From Clostridiales bacterium (GTDB lineage: Bacteria; Bacillota; Clostridia; Oscillospirales; Acutalibacteraceae), in assembly GCA_012839185.1 (NCBI GenBank), contig DUNU01000002.1, positions 248,001 to 312,000 on the forward strand: a stretch of 64,000 nt of DNA. The letters run 5' to 3'. Both the position numbers and the translations under genes were made by a program. The notes under the pieces are model-generated. The model was not told where the DNA came from. It saw only the letters and a program-made list of their open reading frames with translations, and searched no databases. Of this stretch, positions 9,496 through 20,000 are shown piece by piece. The stretch's first letter is position 1; every line of letters starts with the position of its first letter.

Positions 9496-10200
9496 TTATT
9501 TTACTTTTCTGACAATGGCAATTGGAGTGCTTTGACTTCCTTGTCCTAATGGATTATCCTTGAAAACCGCTTTGCAGAAATCAATGTCAATTTCTTTGCT
9601 TGAACGACCTAAAACTTCAACGCCGAGGTCATTTGCATCAATAACAACAAAACCGCAACCGGTATGTTTTGCCAAATCTGCGGCAACCTTATCGGGATCT
9701 TTCGGTGCAAGTTTTGCGTGGTGGTTATAGGGAGGCAGAGTATAGTCGCACGGGCCATCAATCGCTCTCGCCTTATCGCCGACTATCTGATAGAAAACTC
9801 CTCTTTTGCCGAAAGGTTTTGTAATTGCGGAGCAGAATGCTGCAAATAAAATTTTCGGTCTGCCGATTTCACGAATTGCAAGTTCCATCGTCTGCGGAAT
9901 CCCCAAACCTATTCCGTAGGGGCTTTTATGTACGAATTTACAAAGAAAGTTTGCAAGACGCGAGGGTTTAATATCATCAATATCAAAACTTCTCCCCTGA
10001 CTTATTGCAACAATTTTTTCGCTCATAAATATCATATCGCCGTCCTCGACATAGGGCATGGCATATTCAGAAAGAATTTCTTTAAGGTCATCTCCCTTGA
10101 CAACGACTTTAGTTTTTACGGGGTAGCGGTAGTAGTCGCCGTATTTGGTGGAAATTACGAGGTTTTTATTCTCATTTGGTGTCAATTTTGAAATATCCAT
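9496..10200 (-). CDS. CofE-like (F420-0:gamma-glutamyl ligase family) protein
   Basis: A 234-residue protein of the coenzyme F420-0:L-glutamate ligase fold. It has a SEKIVAISQGR-like segment near residue 65, and the KRGVFYQIVGDKARAIDGP and HAKLAPKDP stretches seen in family members. No other F420 gene is in the window and Clostridia normally lack F420, so the true substrate is unknown; it may ligate an amino acid onto another acceptor. I start at the ATG at 10200, because GGAG lies 6 bases upstream; an ATG four codons earlier has none. First gene of a minus-strand operon with the mutase and the radical SAM pair. Confidence 0.75.
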   Translation of the reverse strand: MDISKLTPNENKNLVISTKYGDYYRYPVKTKVVVKGDDLKEILSEYAMPYVEDGDMIFMSEKIVAISQGRSFDIDDIKPSRLANFLCKFVHKSPYGIGLGIPQTMELAIREIGRPKILFAAFCSAITKPFGKRGVFYQIVGDKARAIDGPCDYTLPPYNHHAKLAPKDPDKVAADLAKHTGCGFVVIDANDLGVEVLGRSSKEIDIDFCKAVFKDNPLGQGSQSTPIAIVRKVK

Positions 10201-10228
10201 AAACTTCTCCATTATAACTGTTTATCTA

Positions 10229-10257
10229 ATGATACATCAAATTCCTAATAAATTCAA
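10229..10257 (-). promoter_or_regulatory. Promoter for the CofE-like/mutase/radical SAM operon
   Basis: Minus-strand TTGAAT (10257-10252), 17-base spacer, TATCAT (10234-10229), about 30 bases before the start codon. It is divergent from the symporter promoter. Confidence 0.6.
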
Positions 10258-10275
10258 GACTTTTTTATTTTGCAC

Positions 10276-10304
10276 TTGATTTTTTTTTATTTTTATGTCA
10301 TAAT
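10276..10304 (+). promoter_or_regulatory. Promoter for the GPH symporter pair
   Basis: TTGATT (10276-10281), 17 T-rich bases, CATAAT (10299-10304), about 30 bases before the start codon of the first symporter. Confidence 0.55.
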
Positions 10305-10335
10305 AGAAAAAGTTAATTTTATAAAGGAGGTTTTT

Positions 10336-11817
10336 ATGTTAAAAAATGGGAAAATGAACGAATCCCCATTGCAGGAAAAACGATATGTTACAAAAATTGA
10401 ATATGTAAGTATTTGTCTGGTTCGTGCCGGTGCAATTATGGTTTCGACATTGTCCGGTCTTGCCGCAACATTTACCTATGAACTTTATTACGGACAGGTA
10501 GGAGTTACAGCAGACGAGCTTGCTAACATTCAAGGCTTGCAGACGACAATTACGACTGTTTTGTCCTACGGCACAGGCTTGCTAATAAGTATTATTGCTC
10601 ACAAATGGGTAACAAAATGGGGACGGTATCGGCAGTGGTATCTGATAGGTCTTGTCCCCGTGTTCTTGCTTACGCTATTAAACTACTACATCCCGACCGG
10701 TTGGGAAAAGACGGAAATGATCGCTTTCCGCTATGTTTTGGCGATATTATCGACAATATTCGGCGGATTTAACAACTTGGGGACACAAATTCCGCAGGTC
10801 ATTTCTCCAAACTACAACGAGAAAAAGACCGTTGCGACCGCTTGGCAGTTGTTCTATTATTTGGGATACGGCGGAGCGTATTTATTCACTTTTATTTTCC
10901 CCGACGACAAGTTGGGCAAAGACAAGATGTATATGTACATCGCAATTTTCGCAGCATCTGTTACTGCAATCGGTCAGTTTATGTGTGCCGTTTTCTGCAA
11001 AGAGAGAATTGAGCCGCCGAAGAAACAGAAAGTTAAGGTTACAAGTGCCTTATTCTCGCTGTTTAAGTACAAAAATTATCGCTCATATTACTACATGCAA
11101 TGGGCAAATACTTTTAGAATGCTCGGCAAAATGTCGACCTATCTTGCCGCTATAACCGTCGGTTCGTCAAAGAATTTGTTGCTTACTCTTCCGACCGCTA
11201 TCGGAACGGTTGTCGGCAATGTTATCACGGCGAGGGTGTCAAAGAAATATGAACCTACAAAATTGCTTAAATTCTGCGGTTTTTATTCAATGGCATGTTC
11301 GGTACTTATTTTTGCTACCTGTTTCTTTGAAACAAAAGTTCTCGGAATATCTTTTTATGAGGGCTGGAATGCAATTTTCTTCTATGTGTTCTACTTCTTT
11401 TTCGGTATCGGAGTTGGTATTCAGGAGCTTTCAACCTCCCACTTTACTGTCGAATTTAACGACTATCTCGAAAGGGAAACAGGTGAACGTCTTGAGGCAA
11501 TTCACGGCACTGTTCCCGGCTGGATTTCAAACGTCCTCGGCTATCTGAAAGAATTACTTATTCCCTATATGCTCGCAGCCATCGGCTATCAAGTAAGCAC
11601 AACGGGAAACCTTGTCGAAACGATGAAAGCACTTCCGACTTATTGGGACACATGTATGTGGTTGCTTGCTTTTCTTGTCTTCGGTTACTCTCTCGCAAAT
11701 TTAATATCTGCACTCATTTTGAAATTCGGTTACGACATTGAGGGAGAAAAGAAACTTGAGATGTATGCAGATTTGAAAGAGATGCGTGAACTTCGTGATG
11801 CAGAAAATAAAACATAG
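10336..11817 (+). CDS. MFS transporter, GPH (glycoside-pentoside-hexuronide:cation symporter) type, divergent
   Basis: A 493-residue polytopic membrane protein with about 12 hydrophobic segments and an MFS-like loop (KWVTKWGRYRQWYLIG near residue 95). It resembles GPH symporters, which move sugars or glycosides with H+ or Na+, but is more divergent than its neighbour. The start is the ATG at 10336, with AAAGGAGG 6 bases upstream; an earlier TTG would add 22 residues overlapping the promoter. It ends in TAG, 17 bases before a second symporter, so the two are probably co-transcribed. No glycosidase or kinase lies alongside to hint at the substrate. Confidence 0.75.
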   Translation: MLKNGKMNESPLQEKRYVTKIEYVSICLVRAGAIMVSTLSGLAATFTYELYYGQVGVTADELANIQGLQTTITTVLSYGTGLLISIIAHKWVTKWGRYRQWYLIGLVPVFLLTLLNYYIPTGWEKTEMIAFRYVLAILSTIFGGFNNLGTQIPQVISPNYNEKKTVATAWQLFYYLGYGGAYLFTFIFPDDKLGKDKMYMYIAIFAASVTAIGQFMCAVFCKERIEPPKKQKVKVTSALFSLFKYKNYRSYYYMQWANTFRMLGKMSTYLAAITVGSSKNLLLTLPTAIGTVVGNVITARVSKKYEPTKLLKFCGFYSMACSVLIFATCFFETKVLGISFYEGWNAIFFYVFYFFFGIGVGIQELSTSHFTVEFNDYLERETGERLEAIHGTVPGWISNVLGYLKELLIPYMLAAIGYQVSTTGNLVETMKALPTYWDTCMWLLAFLVFGYSLANLISALILKFGYDIEGEKKLEMYADLKEMRELRDAENKT

Positions 11818-11834
11818 AAAACAAAGGTGAATAT

Positions 11835-13346
11835 ATGAAAACTTATACGAAAAAAGAGCGTAATATGTATCTTATCGGCTTAGCCGGTCAGAACATAATT
11901 TACAACGTCATTGGAACCGGAATGGCATATTACTTCCAGCATGTGCTTTTCCTTCCTGCAATTGCAATATCCGTCATTATGGCGATTGCCCGAATCTGGG
12001 ACGCAATAAATGATCCCATGATGGGAACAATTGCAGACCGTACCCGTACGAAATACGGCAAAATGCGTCCGTATCTTATGGTTGTTCCCGGTGTTGTCAT
12101 GATTACAACCTTACTTACTTTCTGTAACGCTCAGATTACCGCCGATACAACAAAAACAGGGGAATTTTTTATCATCGCTTGGGCGGGAATTTCCTATATC
12201 CTTTGGGGAATGAGTTATACCGCGGGTGATATTCCGCTTTGGGGTATCATTTCTCTTATGACCGAAAGCAAGAAAGACCGCGACAATTTATTGGCTCTTG
12301 CCCGTATTGTTGCCGGTGTCGGCGGCGGAATTGCTCTTGCAGGTATTCTTCCCGTTTCTCAGGCTATCGGTCGTTATTTCCAAGAAAACCATGGTATGAC
12401 TGCAAACCGCGGTCTTTACTGGGGTTGCATTGTCGGTGCAGTTATATTTACGGTTTTAGGTACTGCTCTTTTCCAGTGTGCAGCCTATGCAAAAGAACAC
12501 GTAAAACAACCCTCCGACAAGAAATATACTTTCAAGCAGACTTTCCAAATCATGTGGGCATGCAAACCCTTCCGCAGAATTCTTATCTCCGGTGTTATCC
12601 GTTCCCCCATGAACATTCTTTCTCTTGTTGCCATGACACTTCTTACCTACTATTTCGGAGATAACGGCGGCGACGGTCAGAACTACGTTAAGTACTTGGT
12701 CATCCTCGGCGGCGGTATGTTTGCAGGTATGTTTATCGCCATGGGCTTTACTCCGAAACTTTGTGAAAAGTTTGAAAGAAAGACACTTCACAATGTTTGC
12801 TGTGTTATCAGTGCCATTCCCTTCTTCGGTATTTTCGTCCTTTATCTTATCGACGGTACGGCTCTTTACGAAACAAAATGGCTTATTCCGCTTGCAATTT
12901 TATTCTGTATTGCCGGTGCCGGCACCGGTGCAATGAACGTTATTCAGTCCATCATGATTGCCGACTGTGTTGACTATGAAGAATATCACTCCGGAAGTCG
13001 TCCCGACGGCGTTTTCTTCTCCGGACAGAGTTTTATAACAAAACTCGGTGCAGGTATGTCCTCCATTATTCAGGGTATTGTATATGCAGTTGTCGGCTTT
13101 GAAAAAGAGGCTATGGAGGCTTGCAATGCCGCCATTATGGCATCTCCCAAAACGGACTTTATGTTTGCAACCGCCCCCGAATTTGAGCCATATCGTGCCG
13201 GTCTGTTCTTCCTCGTTTCCATCCCCTCTGCAATCGGTCTGTTCTTCTGCATATTCCCGATGATTAAATATGAACTTACGAATAAAGAACACAAACGTAT
13301 TCTTGATTCTCTCAACAAAAAGAGAAGTGAGGACAGGGGAGAATAA
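11835..13346 (+). CDS. MFS transporter, GPH sugar:cation symporter
   Basis: A 503-residue protein with 12 predicted membrane segments and a clear GPH signature near residue 55, ARIWDAINDPMMGTIADRT. This is followed by the TKYGKMRPY loop that contacts the cation/sugar path in the MelB family. AAAGGTGA precedes the ATG. The inserted residues near 90-105 and the second-half segment DCVDYEEYHSGSRPDG also fit GPH members. Substrate unknown. A strong terminator follows the stop. Confidence 0.85.
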   Translation: MKTYTKKERNMYLIGLAGQNIIYNVIGTGMAYYFQHVLFLPAIAISVIMAIARIWDAINDPMMGTIADRTRTKYGKMRPYLMVVPGVVMITTLLTFCNAQITADTTKTGEFFIIAWAGISYILWGMSYTAGDIPLWGIISLMTESKKDRDNLLALARIVAGVGGGIALAGILPVSQAIGRYFQENHGMTANRGLYWGCIVGAVIFTVLGTALFQCAAYAKEHVKQPSDKKYTFKQTFQIMWACKPFRRILISGVIRSPMNILSLVAMTLLTYYFGDNGGDGQNYVKYLVILGGGMFAGMFIAMGFTPKLCEKFERKTLHNVCCVISAIPFFGIFVLYLIDGTALYETKWLIPLAILFCIAGAGTGAMNVIQSIMIADCVDYEEYHSGSRPDGVFFSGQSFITKLGAGMSSIIQGIVYAVVGFEKEAMEACNAAIMASPKTDFMFATAPEFEPYRAGLFFLVSIPSAIGLFFCIFPMIKYELTNKEHKRILDSLNKKRSEDRGE

Positions 13347-13361
13347 GCCCAAATTAAGTTA

Positions 13362-13391
13362 ACGGTCTGTTTTGACAGACCGTTTTTTATT
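13362..13391 (+). terminator. Rho-independent terminator after the symporters
   Basis: ACGGTCTG / CAGACCGT arms (13362-13369 and 13376-13383) with a 6-base loop, followed by a T run. Confidence 0.92.
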
Positions 13392-13604
13392 TCCGATTTT
13401 GAATTTTGAATATTACGAAAATGTTGCCGAAACTTAGCCCGTTTATAAATTTATTTCAACTAATAACTCGCCGAAAATCATCGAATGGAGATAAAACGTG
13501 CTAAATTCGAAAAAATACCACAATATATTGTGGTTTTCCTCTTACTGATTGGGATTTTCTTTTTTGAAAAATGGGCAAAAACACAAAAATCGTATAATTT
13601 TCAC
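13392..13604. other. Gene-free spacer before the giant gene, with an 18-bp palindrome
   Basis: No convincing gene. It is A/T-rich. The perfect palindrome ACCACAATATATTGTGGT sits at 13517-13534, followed by TTTT, about 70 bases upstream of the -35 of the giant gene. It could be an operator or a weak terminator-like hairpin. Confidence 0.5.
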
Positions 13605-13633
13605 TTGACTTTTGGACATTGTTGTGCTATTAT
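13605..13633 (+). promoter_or_regulatory. Promoter of the giant repeat protein gene
   Basis: TTGACT (13605-13610), 17 bases, TATTAT (13628-13633). The leader to the ATG at 13718 is about 80 bases and contains a small CGGG...CCCG hairpin. Confidence 0.7.
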
Positions 13634-13717
13634 TTATAGTGTAATAAAGTCGGGTGGTTTATCCCGATGAAAACCATACTTTTACTTGTCCGAAAAGGGC
13701 AGGAAGGGAGAGATTTC

Positions 13718-14017
13718 ATGGAACATAAACGATTCTTGAAAATCCTCAGTGTCATTATGGCAATGCTCATGGTGCTTTCTTGCATGACGACGGCTTTAAT
13801 CGTCGCGGCAGAAGAAGTCAATGAGATGACGCCGGTTAAAACGGCAAAAGAAGCCATTGATACATGGATTGCTTCCGGAGAAACAAGTGCGACGGATTAT
13901 GCCGTCTACAACACTCTGGAAGAAGAAAACAACTATTACGCCTATGTCTTTGATAAAACATCAAAAGGTTATATCTATGACATTGCCAAGGCACTTATTC
14001 CTCTTGTAAATCAATAG
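13718..14017 (+). CDS. Export signal and first segment of the giant repeat protein (ends at an in-frame TAG)
   Basis: 99 codons from the ATG at 13718, with GGGAG 7 bases upstream, to the TAG at 14015-14017. The N-terminus is a signal peptide: a basic start MEHKRFLK, a hydrophobic stretch to about residue 29, and a likely signal peptidase I site after VAA (residues 29-31). The mature part is acidic and helical with no recognised domain. The following open frame continues in the same phase for 12.8 kb with only this single TAG between, so this is most simply the beginning of one 4,385-codon gene. By itself a 68-residue secreted peptide would have no evident role. Confidence 0.8.
   Translation: MEHKRFLKILSVIMAMLMVLSCMTTALIVAAEEVNEMTPVKTAKEAIDTWIASGETSATDYAVYNTLEEENNYYAYVFDKTSKGYIYDIAKALIPLVNQ
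14015..14017 (+). other. In-frame amber codon inside the giant gene
   Basis: Context is GTA AAT CAA TAG ATA AGC. The frame is unchanged on both sides (14018 to 14050 is 11 codons open to the next ATG). Six bases after the TAG is a short hairpin, TTTGACGC / GCGTAAA (14024-14046). TAG is used as a normal stop by argC, argH and the first symporter, so a genome-wide reassignment is unlikely. Possibilities are a recent nonsense mutation (for example from CAG), a sequencing error, or regulated readthrough. Confidence 0.85.
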
Positions 14018-14050
14018 ATAAGCTTTGACGCAGAAGAAGGCGTAAACTCA

Positions 14051-17000
14051 ATGTCTCGTATGAGAGACCGTGTCAAAGAATTGACAGGTTATACCACCGG
14101 TCCCGCTGCAGCGGTTATCAATGCCGTACTTCCCGATACAATGGAATACGACGCTGATTTCAGAGACAGCATTTATATTATCGGTGACAGATCTGAATTT
14201 GTTCAGGCACGCACAACCACAGTCGAAATCGGTATCACTGTTGACGCAGCTTTAGCTCGTGCCGACAAGGCTCTTTCCGAGATTGACAATCTTCCCGTTG
14301 AATATATGTATACATTCGACGTGAAGGCTAATTCCGCAAGTGCAACAATGCTTTCAAGAGGTCATTGGTACAGTTTCGACGGTGAATTTGTCGGTGAAGA
14401 ACTTACCGCCAACGAGACATTGGAAGCAATGAAAACCGCCTATAATTATTTTTCATCTAATATGGGTGATTTTAATGCTCTTATCGCGGCAAACAAAAAT
14501 ACTTATGCTGAAGATAAGGCACAGTGGGATGCTCTTGTTGAATTGGGTATTTCCAAAAACATTTATGACAAATATTTCGGAGCAGTTACTCCCGCTGCCA
14601 TTGCCGATTATTTAACGGCATCCGCAGCCGCAAACGAAGTATTTACAAAACGTGAAGCAGTTGAAAGATTTAATGCCTCTCAGTTGGTTGATGTTTCCGC
14701 ATACACCCTTGATGAGGTTAATGCTTTCTATTCACAGGTCAAGGCTGACTATGACTTTATCGTATATTGGGGCTATGTTGATGCAAGAAATTATTTTGCA
14801 GATAACTTTGGCTATGACGTAAAAGCTTGGTCAACTTACATGAAGAGCCTTGAAACCGCTGTTGACAAAGCGGAAATTGCAGGCTTATTGCCCGAAATTC
14901 AGGCTATTGACGCTCAGGTTGAAACTTATATTGTTCAGTTTGCTTCTCAGGAAGAAATGGAAGCGGCAACAACTTGGTTTAAAGCCGAGCTTACAAATGA
15001 ACTTCTTGCAGGCTTCTACAATCAATATACTGCAATCGTATCACAGATCGATGCATATTCTCTTGCCGCAAAAGCCGAGTTTACAAGATCTCTCGGTTTC
15101 TATGGTATGATTGAATCTGAAGCCGCAAAGCGTGGAATTGATCCCGCAACGGGTCTTGTCCCCGCAGCAGGAGAAGGCACAACAGATCCCACCGCAACCC
15201 AGAGAGGTTGGCCCGGATTTACTAAAAACGACTTAACCAACGGTACGGGTGTTTTCTGTGTCCGTGAAGCGGAAGGTTATCACAACGTTCCCGGCTATGC
15301 CACTCAGGTTCGTTATGCCGATATAGCAAGACACGACGGCGAAACAGATAAGCCGCATGGTGATGATTACACAGTCAGAGACCTTGTTGTTGAGGCTGTT
15401 CTTGAAAACCTTGACGCATGGCTTGCATCGGATGAATTTTCACAACTTCTTTCCGGCTTGCTTGACCTTGGTGAAGAATACACCGAAGTTGAAAATCTTA
15501 CAGAACTTATTTACGCTATTTTCAATAAAAACGTTTTCTGTGACGACGTTCTTAACGCCGTTATGACTATGCTTTATAAGGACCTTGCAAAGAAATTACC
15601 CGATATTCTTCTTGATGCTCTTGCAAATGCAATGAATCCCGGTCAGTCATATCGTTATAACTATAATAACAGCGGTCCGTACGATCCCAACGGAACAACA
15701 CCGCCCTCTCAGAACTATGTTTATCTCTATATTGGTGATGCTTCGATTGCAAGCAATACAAGAGCTTGGCTTCGTATGAATGGTCTTGGTTCTTCGTACA
15801 ACCTTGAAGACATATTCGCGGGAATCGGCTTAAATCTCTATCCGCAACAGATTGTAAGCTACTTTAATGCTCAGGGCTTCCCGGGTATTGCCTCTTTGCT
15901 TTCTCAGGCAGGCAAACGTGCTTCCGAGATTCGTTATGAAAACGGAGTGCCCTATGTCTATTCTTCATGGGACAATCCGATTCTTCCGGTTGACGAGGAC
16001 GGCACCTTCGCATTTGAATGGGGCGTAAATGACTTTGCGGGCTTCAAGCGAGGCTTCGCCGCAATGGTATCCGGTATCGCTCCCTTGTTGAAGACAGTTC
16101 TCTTTAACGTTCCCTATGATTCGGGCGTTATTACGCATATTGTTGATGCAGACATTAAGGCAAAGGTTCTCTGGGAGCAGTCTATAAACAATGTCGACTT
16201 GCAATTAGTTCTTCAGATTGCCGGTGTTACCGGTTACGATGATGTTATCGCTCCTCTCTTTGAACAACTTGGTGTTCCCGCATCTCAGATTCCGAACATC
16301 TCCTGTTCATCGGGCAACTCGCGGACAGATACAACGCTTACCGTAAACACGATGGTCAATGCCATCTTGGATCCTCTTTGGTGGTTTATTCAAGACTTGA
16401 CAACTCAGCCGCTCAATAAGGTTATTAACTTACTGCCGACTTTGGCATATTCCATTAAGAACTTTACTCTTGAATCTTTACTTTCCCGTTTGGCTCTTAA
16501 TATTCACTGGTATGTTCATGACATTGCCGGTGGTGGTCTCTTAGGAGAAATAGTCAGCTGGTTCAGGCGTTATTTCAAGGGAGATATCCCACTTAACCTT
16601 TTCAGTTATGAAGATCCCGACAGCGGCATGGTTAAGCTCTATGAAATCCTGGAGATGGATAACTACCAGGATATGCGTGACATCAACAAAGTTCTGAATG
16701 CCGTTCTAAAGTTGGTTGCATCGGATGAAGAGGAAGGCACACCGCCTGTAACTATCAAACCTCTTAATCAAAACATCTTGGCTGCCTTAGGCTCGGATGT
16801 TGCCTATACATCCAAACGTACGGGTGCATGTATCAACAACTACAGTCGAAAGATTGTGGCGGATAAGTCCGACGTATTTTATTATGTGTTTAACTGGCTG
16901 TTTTCCAATTACGGAAACGTCGAAGATTTGAAAGAACTTATCGGTGTGTTCGCAGATAATATTGAGTTCCCCGAAATTGTAGAAGATCTTATTAACAATT

Positions 17001-20000
17001 TAGGTGCAAATCCCAATGACTGCTTGTCGGCATTGGTTGAAATGTTCTATCCGCAGGAATACGGATATCAGCATATCACCTACAATACTAACTTTGATAC
17101 ATTCGACGGTCAGAATGAATCAGGCAGCAATGTTACAACACATCCGTCACTTTGCTACTTAAAGTACAGCAATATGTGGACGGAAGACAAGGCTGCAGAA
17201 TTCTATAACACAGCCGATGAATTTTTAGACAACTTACTTAAGACTATCAGCAATGATGAAAACTTTACTCTTGATTCCGTTGTTGATGGCTTATTAGGTA
17301 AAATATTTAATACCGATACTTTGCACAGCCTGACATCTCTTGTTGCAGGTCTTGCCGAACTTGAGCAACCCGGTGAAATTGATCCCGAAACGGGTGAACC
17401 CACCAAACCTGTCTTAGGTCCCGGCATTGTTCAACTTATCGAAAAAGAATTAGGCGGCTCCTTTACTGATTTCTACGGTCAGTATATGCCTCCCGAAGGT
17501 GCTGACGAAGATTGGAAATACGATTGGGGCTTTGAAATTATCAATGCCGACGATCCGGACAGAACTGAAGATATAATTGCTTCCGCTGACTTCTTCTCGG
17601 CACTCTCCACTCTTATTATGCCTGTTGCTCCCCTTCTTGCCATGCTTTTAGGCGGTCAGGAATGGCGACTTCTTACAGGTGTATTACCCGGCGGTACAAC
17701 TACAAAACTTCTTCGCTTCATTGGCTATGAGGGCTACCGTGAAGGTCTTGTTCCCTTGTATGAAATGCTCGGTCTTACTCCCGGCGATATTAATGCCGAT
17801 ACTCTCGATGGAGCATTTGGCTTTATGGCTTGGGCGGACTTTAACAATTGGGCAGCCATAGCTTGTGCTGACAGTTCTACACCGGCACAAAAGCAGGAAG
17901 CTTATGAGTGGATTATCAATGCAGTTCTTAATCCCGTTATCGGTGTATTGGATAAATTTGCCGATAATCCCATAGATTATTTCTGCACAACACTTCCGAA
18001 CATTATGTATCAGGTTCAGACTGATGCATTCCGTGACTATATTTTCAATACTCTTCAGGGACTTATAGTCATCCTTGATACGGTTCGTCCGATTATCGAT
18101 GTTGACCTTCCCTTTATCGCAGAGTTACTTGAACCCGAAGAACCCGCTCCCGGTGAAGAAGAAGAGCCGATAAGCCCGATTCTTCAAGGCTTTATCGACT
18201 ACTGCTACAACCACACCATTAAGGATATCCTGACATTTAAGGGACTTCTTGATGCCCTTGGAGAAATGTTTGGTTTGACGCTTACAAATCTTGTGCTTGA
18301 AGCCATAAACGGCACTCTCCTTTTGGGTGGTGTTGAAACATATACTTCATCGAACGGAAAAACTATTTATAAGGCACTTGTCAATACAACAGTAACGACG
18401 GCGGATGCAAATCTCTATCAGCCGTGGGATGTTATGACGGTTCTCGCTGAAGTTATACTGGAAATTCTTCAGACACCCGGCAATGCCGATGCAATTGAAC
18501 TTCTTATCGGCGGTGATTTTGTCAATGTGGATGAAGAAACCGGAGATATAACGCCCAAGGGCATTTTGAGCAGTCTGGTCGGAATTCTTAATTCCAAGAT
18601 TGAAGAAGATGCCTATGCTACTATTGACTGGCTTGCTCCTTTCGATGTTACTTATTATGACATCGTTGCAGGTTCCTATGATATGACAACCCTCGTTCCT
18701 GCAGACGGTTCTCTTGACAGAATTAACGCATATCTTCAGTACAACACAAACTGGACTGAAGATTTGGCGGACTACCTCGATATTAACCTTGCAAATATTG
18801 CAGACGCCATCGTACGCATAGCAAATGACGATGAAACTGCAACATTGGGCAGTGTTATCGACGGTCTTATCGCTGAAAATCTCACCGGTGCAATGCTTAA
18901 TGACATATTCGGTCAGTTAGTCGGTATGTTCAATAATATTGACGCATATCTTGCTACGATAGATCTTTTCTTCGGTATCGATCTTACAGGTCTTACAGAA
19001 GATTATGAGCCTTATCCGGATGATCAGATATTTACCCTTACTGAGTTCATTGGGGAACTTGAAACACAACTCGCCCCCGTCAGCAAACTTCTTGACTGGC
19101 TTCTCCTTGGTGTTGACTACGAGTTCTTCAACGGTTCCGACTATGTAGAGCATTATGACGACAATTATCAGCACGTAAAGCAAGACGGAGAATCAATTAT
19201 CCGTATCGCAGGCGGTAACGGCTGGGATACAGGTGTTGTTCCCTTCCTTGAGGCTATTACTCGTCCCGTAGGAAAGAATGACCTTGTTAAGAATGCAGCT
19301 GCCATCCGTGCAGAAATTGCAGGCGGTGCAGAAGGTGCAGCACTTCATGCTCTTGTCGATCCTCTTGTAGCTGTTGCCGAAATGGCAGCCGACAATCCGA
19401 TTGATACAATCATGGATGTTCTCAACAACTTGTTCTACTTCCTCAATGTCGGCGGTTTAACGGCTTTCATTGATAATTCGCTTGTAGCAATTTTCAATAT
19501 CGCAGACGTTGTTAACGCATCCGGTCTCCTTGAGATGATCGATGCCGAACAGTTCGAGAACGGTCTCTACGGAGTGATTAACGAACGTCTTACATTCAAG
19601 GATGAAGACGACAATGTTCTCTTTGCTCTTGATATTAAGAATCTTGACCTTGATTTATTATCAATCATTGATATTATTTCCGCCGTAACAGGTCTTAACC
19701 TTGATACTCTCAAAAACTTCTTCGATCACGAGTATTATCTCGGTTATCTTGACTTCTACGTTTCCACTAACGGCTCACTTGCAGGTATGCTCCGCTTTGT
19801 TGACTATGTTGACCAGTATGGTTATCCCAACGTTGACTTTAACGGCGAATACTTCAAGGGTACCCGTTCTGACTTTATAACGGTTATGGTCTGCTTGCTT
19901 CTTGATGTTATTGAAGAAGCCGGCAACAGAGATCCCCTTATCGAACTTCTTGCAGGTGTTAAAGCAGACGACGACGAAGCAACCGTAGCTGAAAAGATGG

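Noticed and set aside
13485-13670. A 61-codon plus-strand frame with a hydrophobic segment
   Set aside because: It has no ribosome site and runs through the promoter of the giant gene and its leader, so it is unlikely to be translated.
14015-14017. Genome-wide reassignment of TAG
   Set aside because: argC, argH and the first symporter end in TAG at positions matching their family lengths, so TAG is a stop here.
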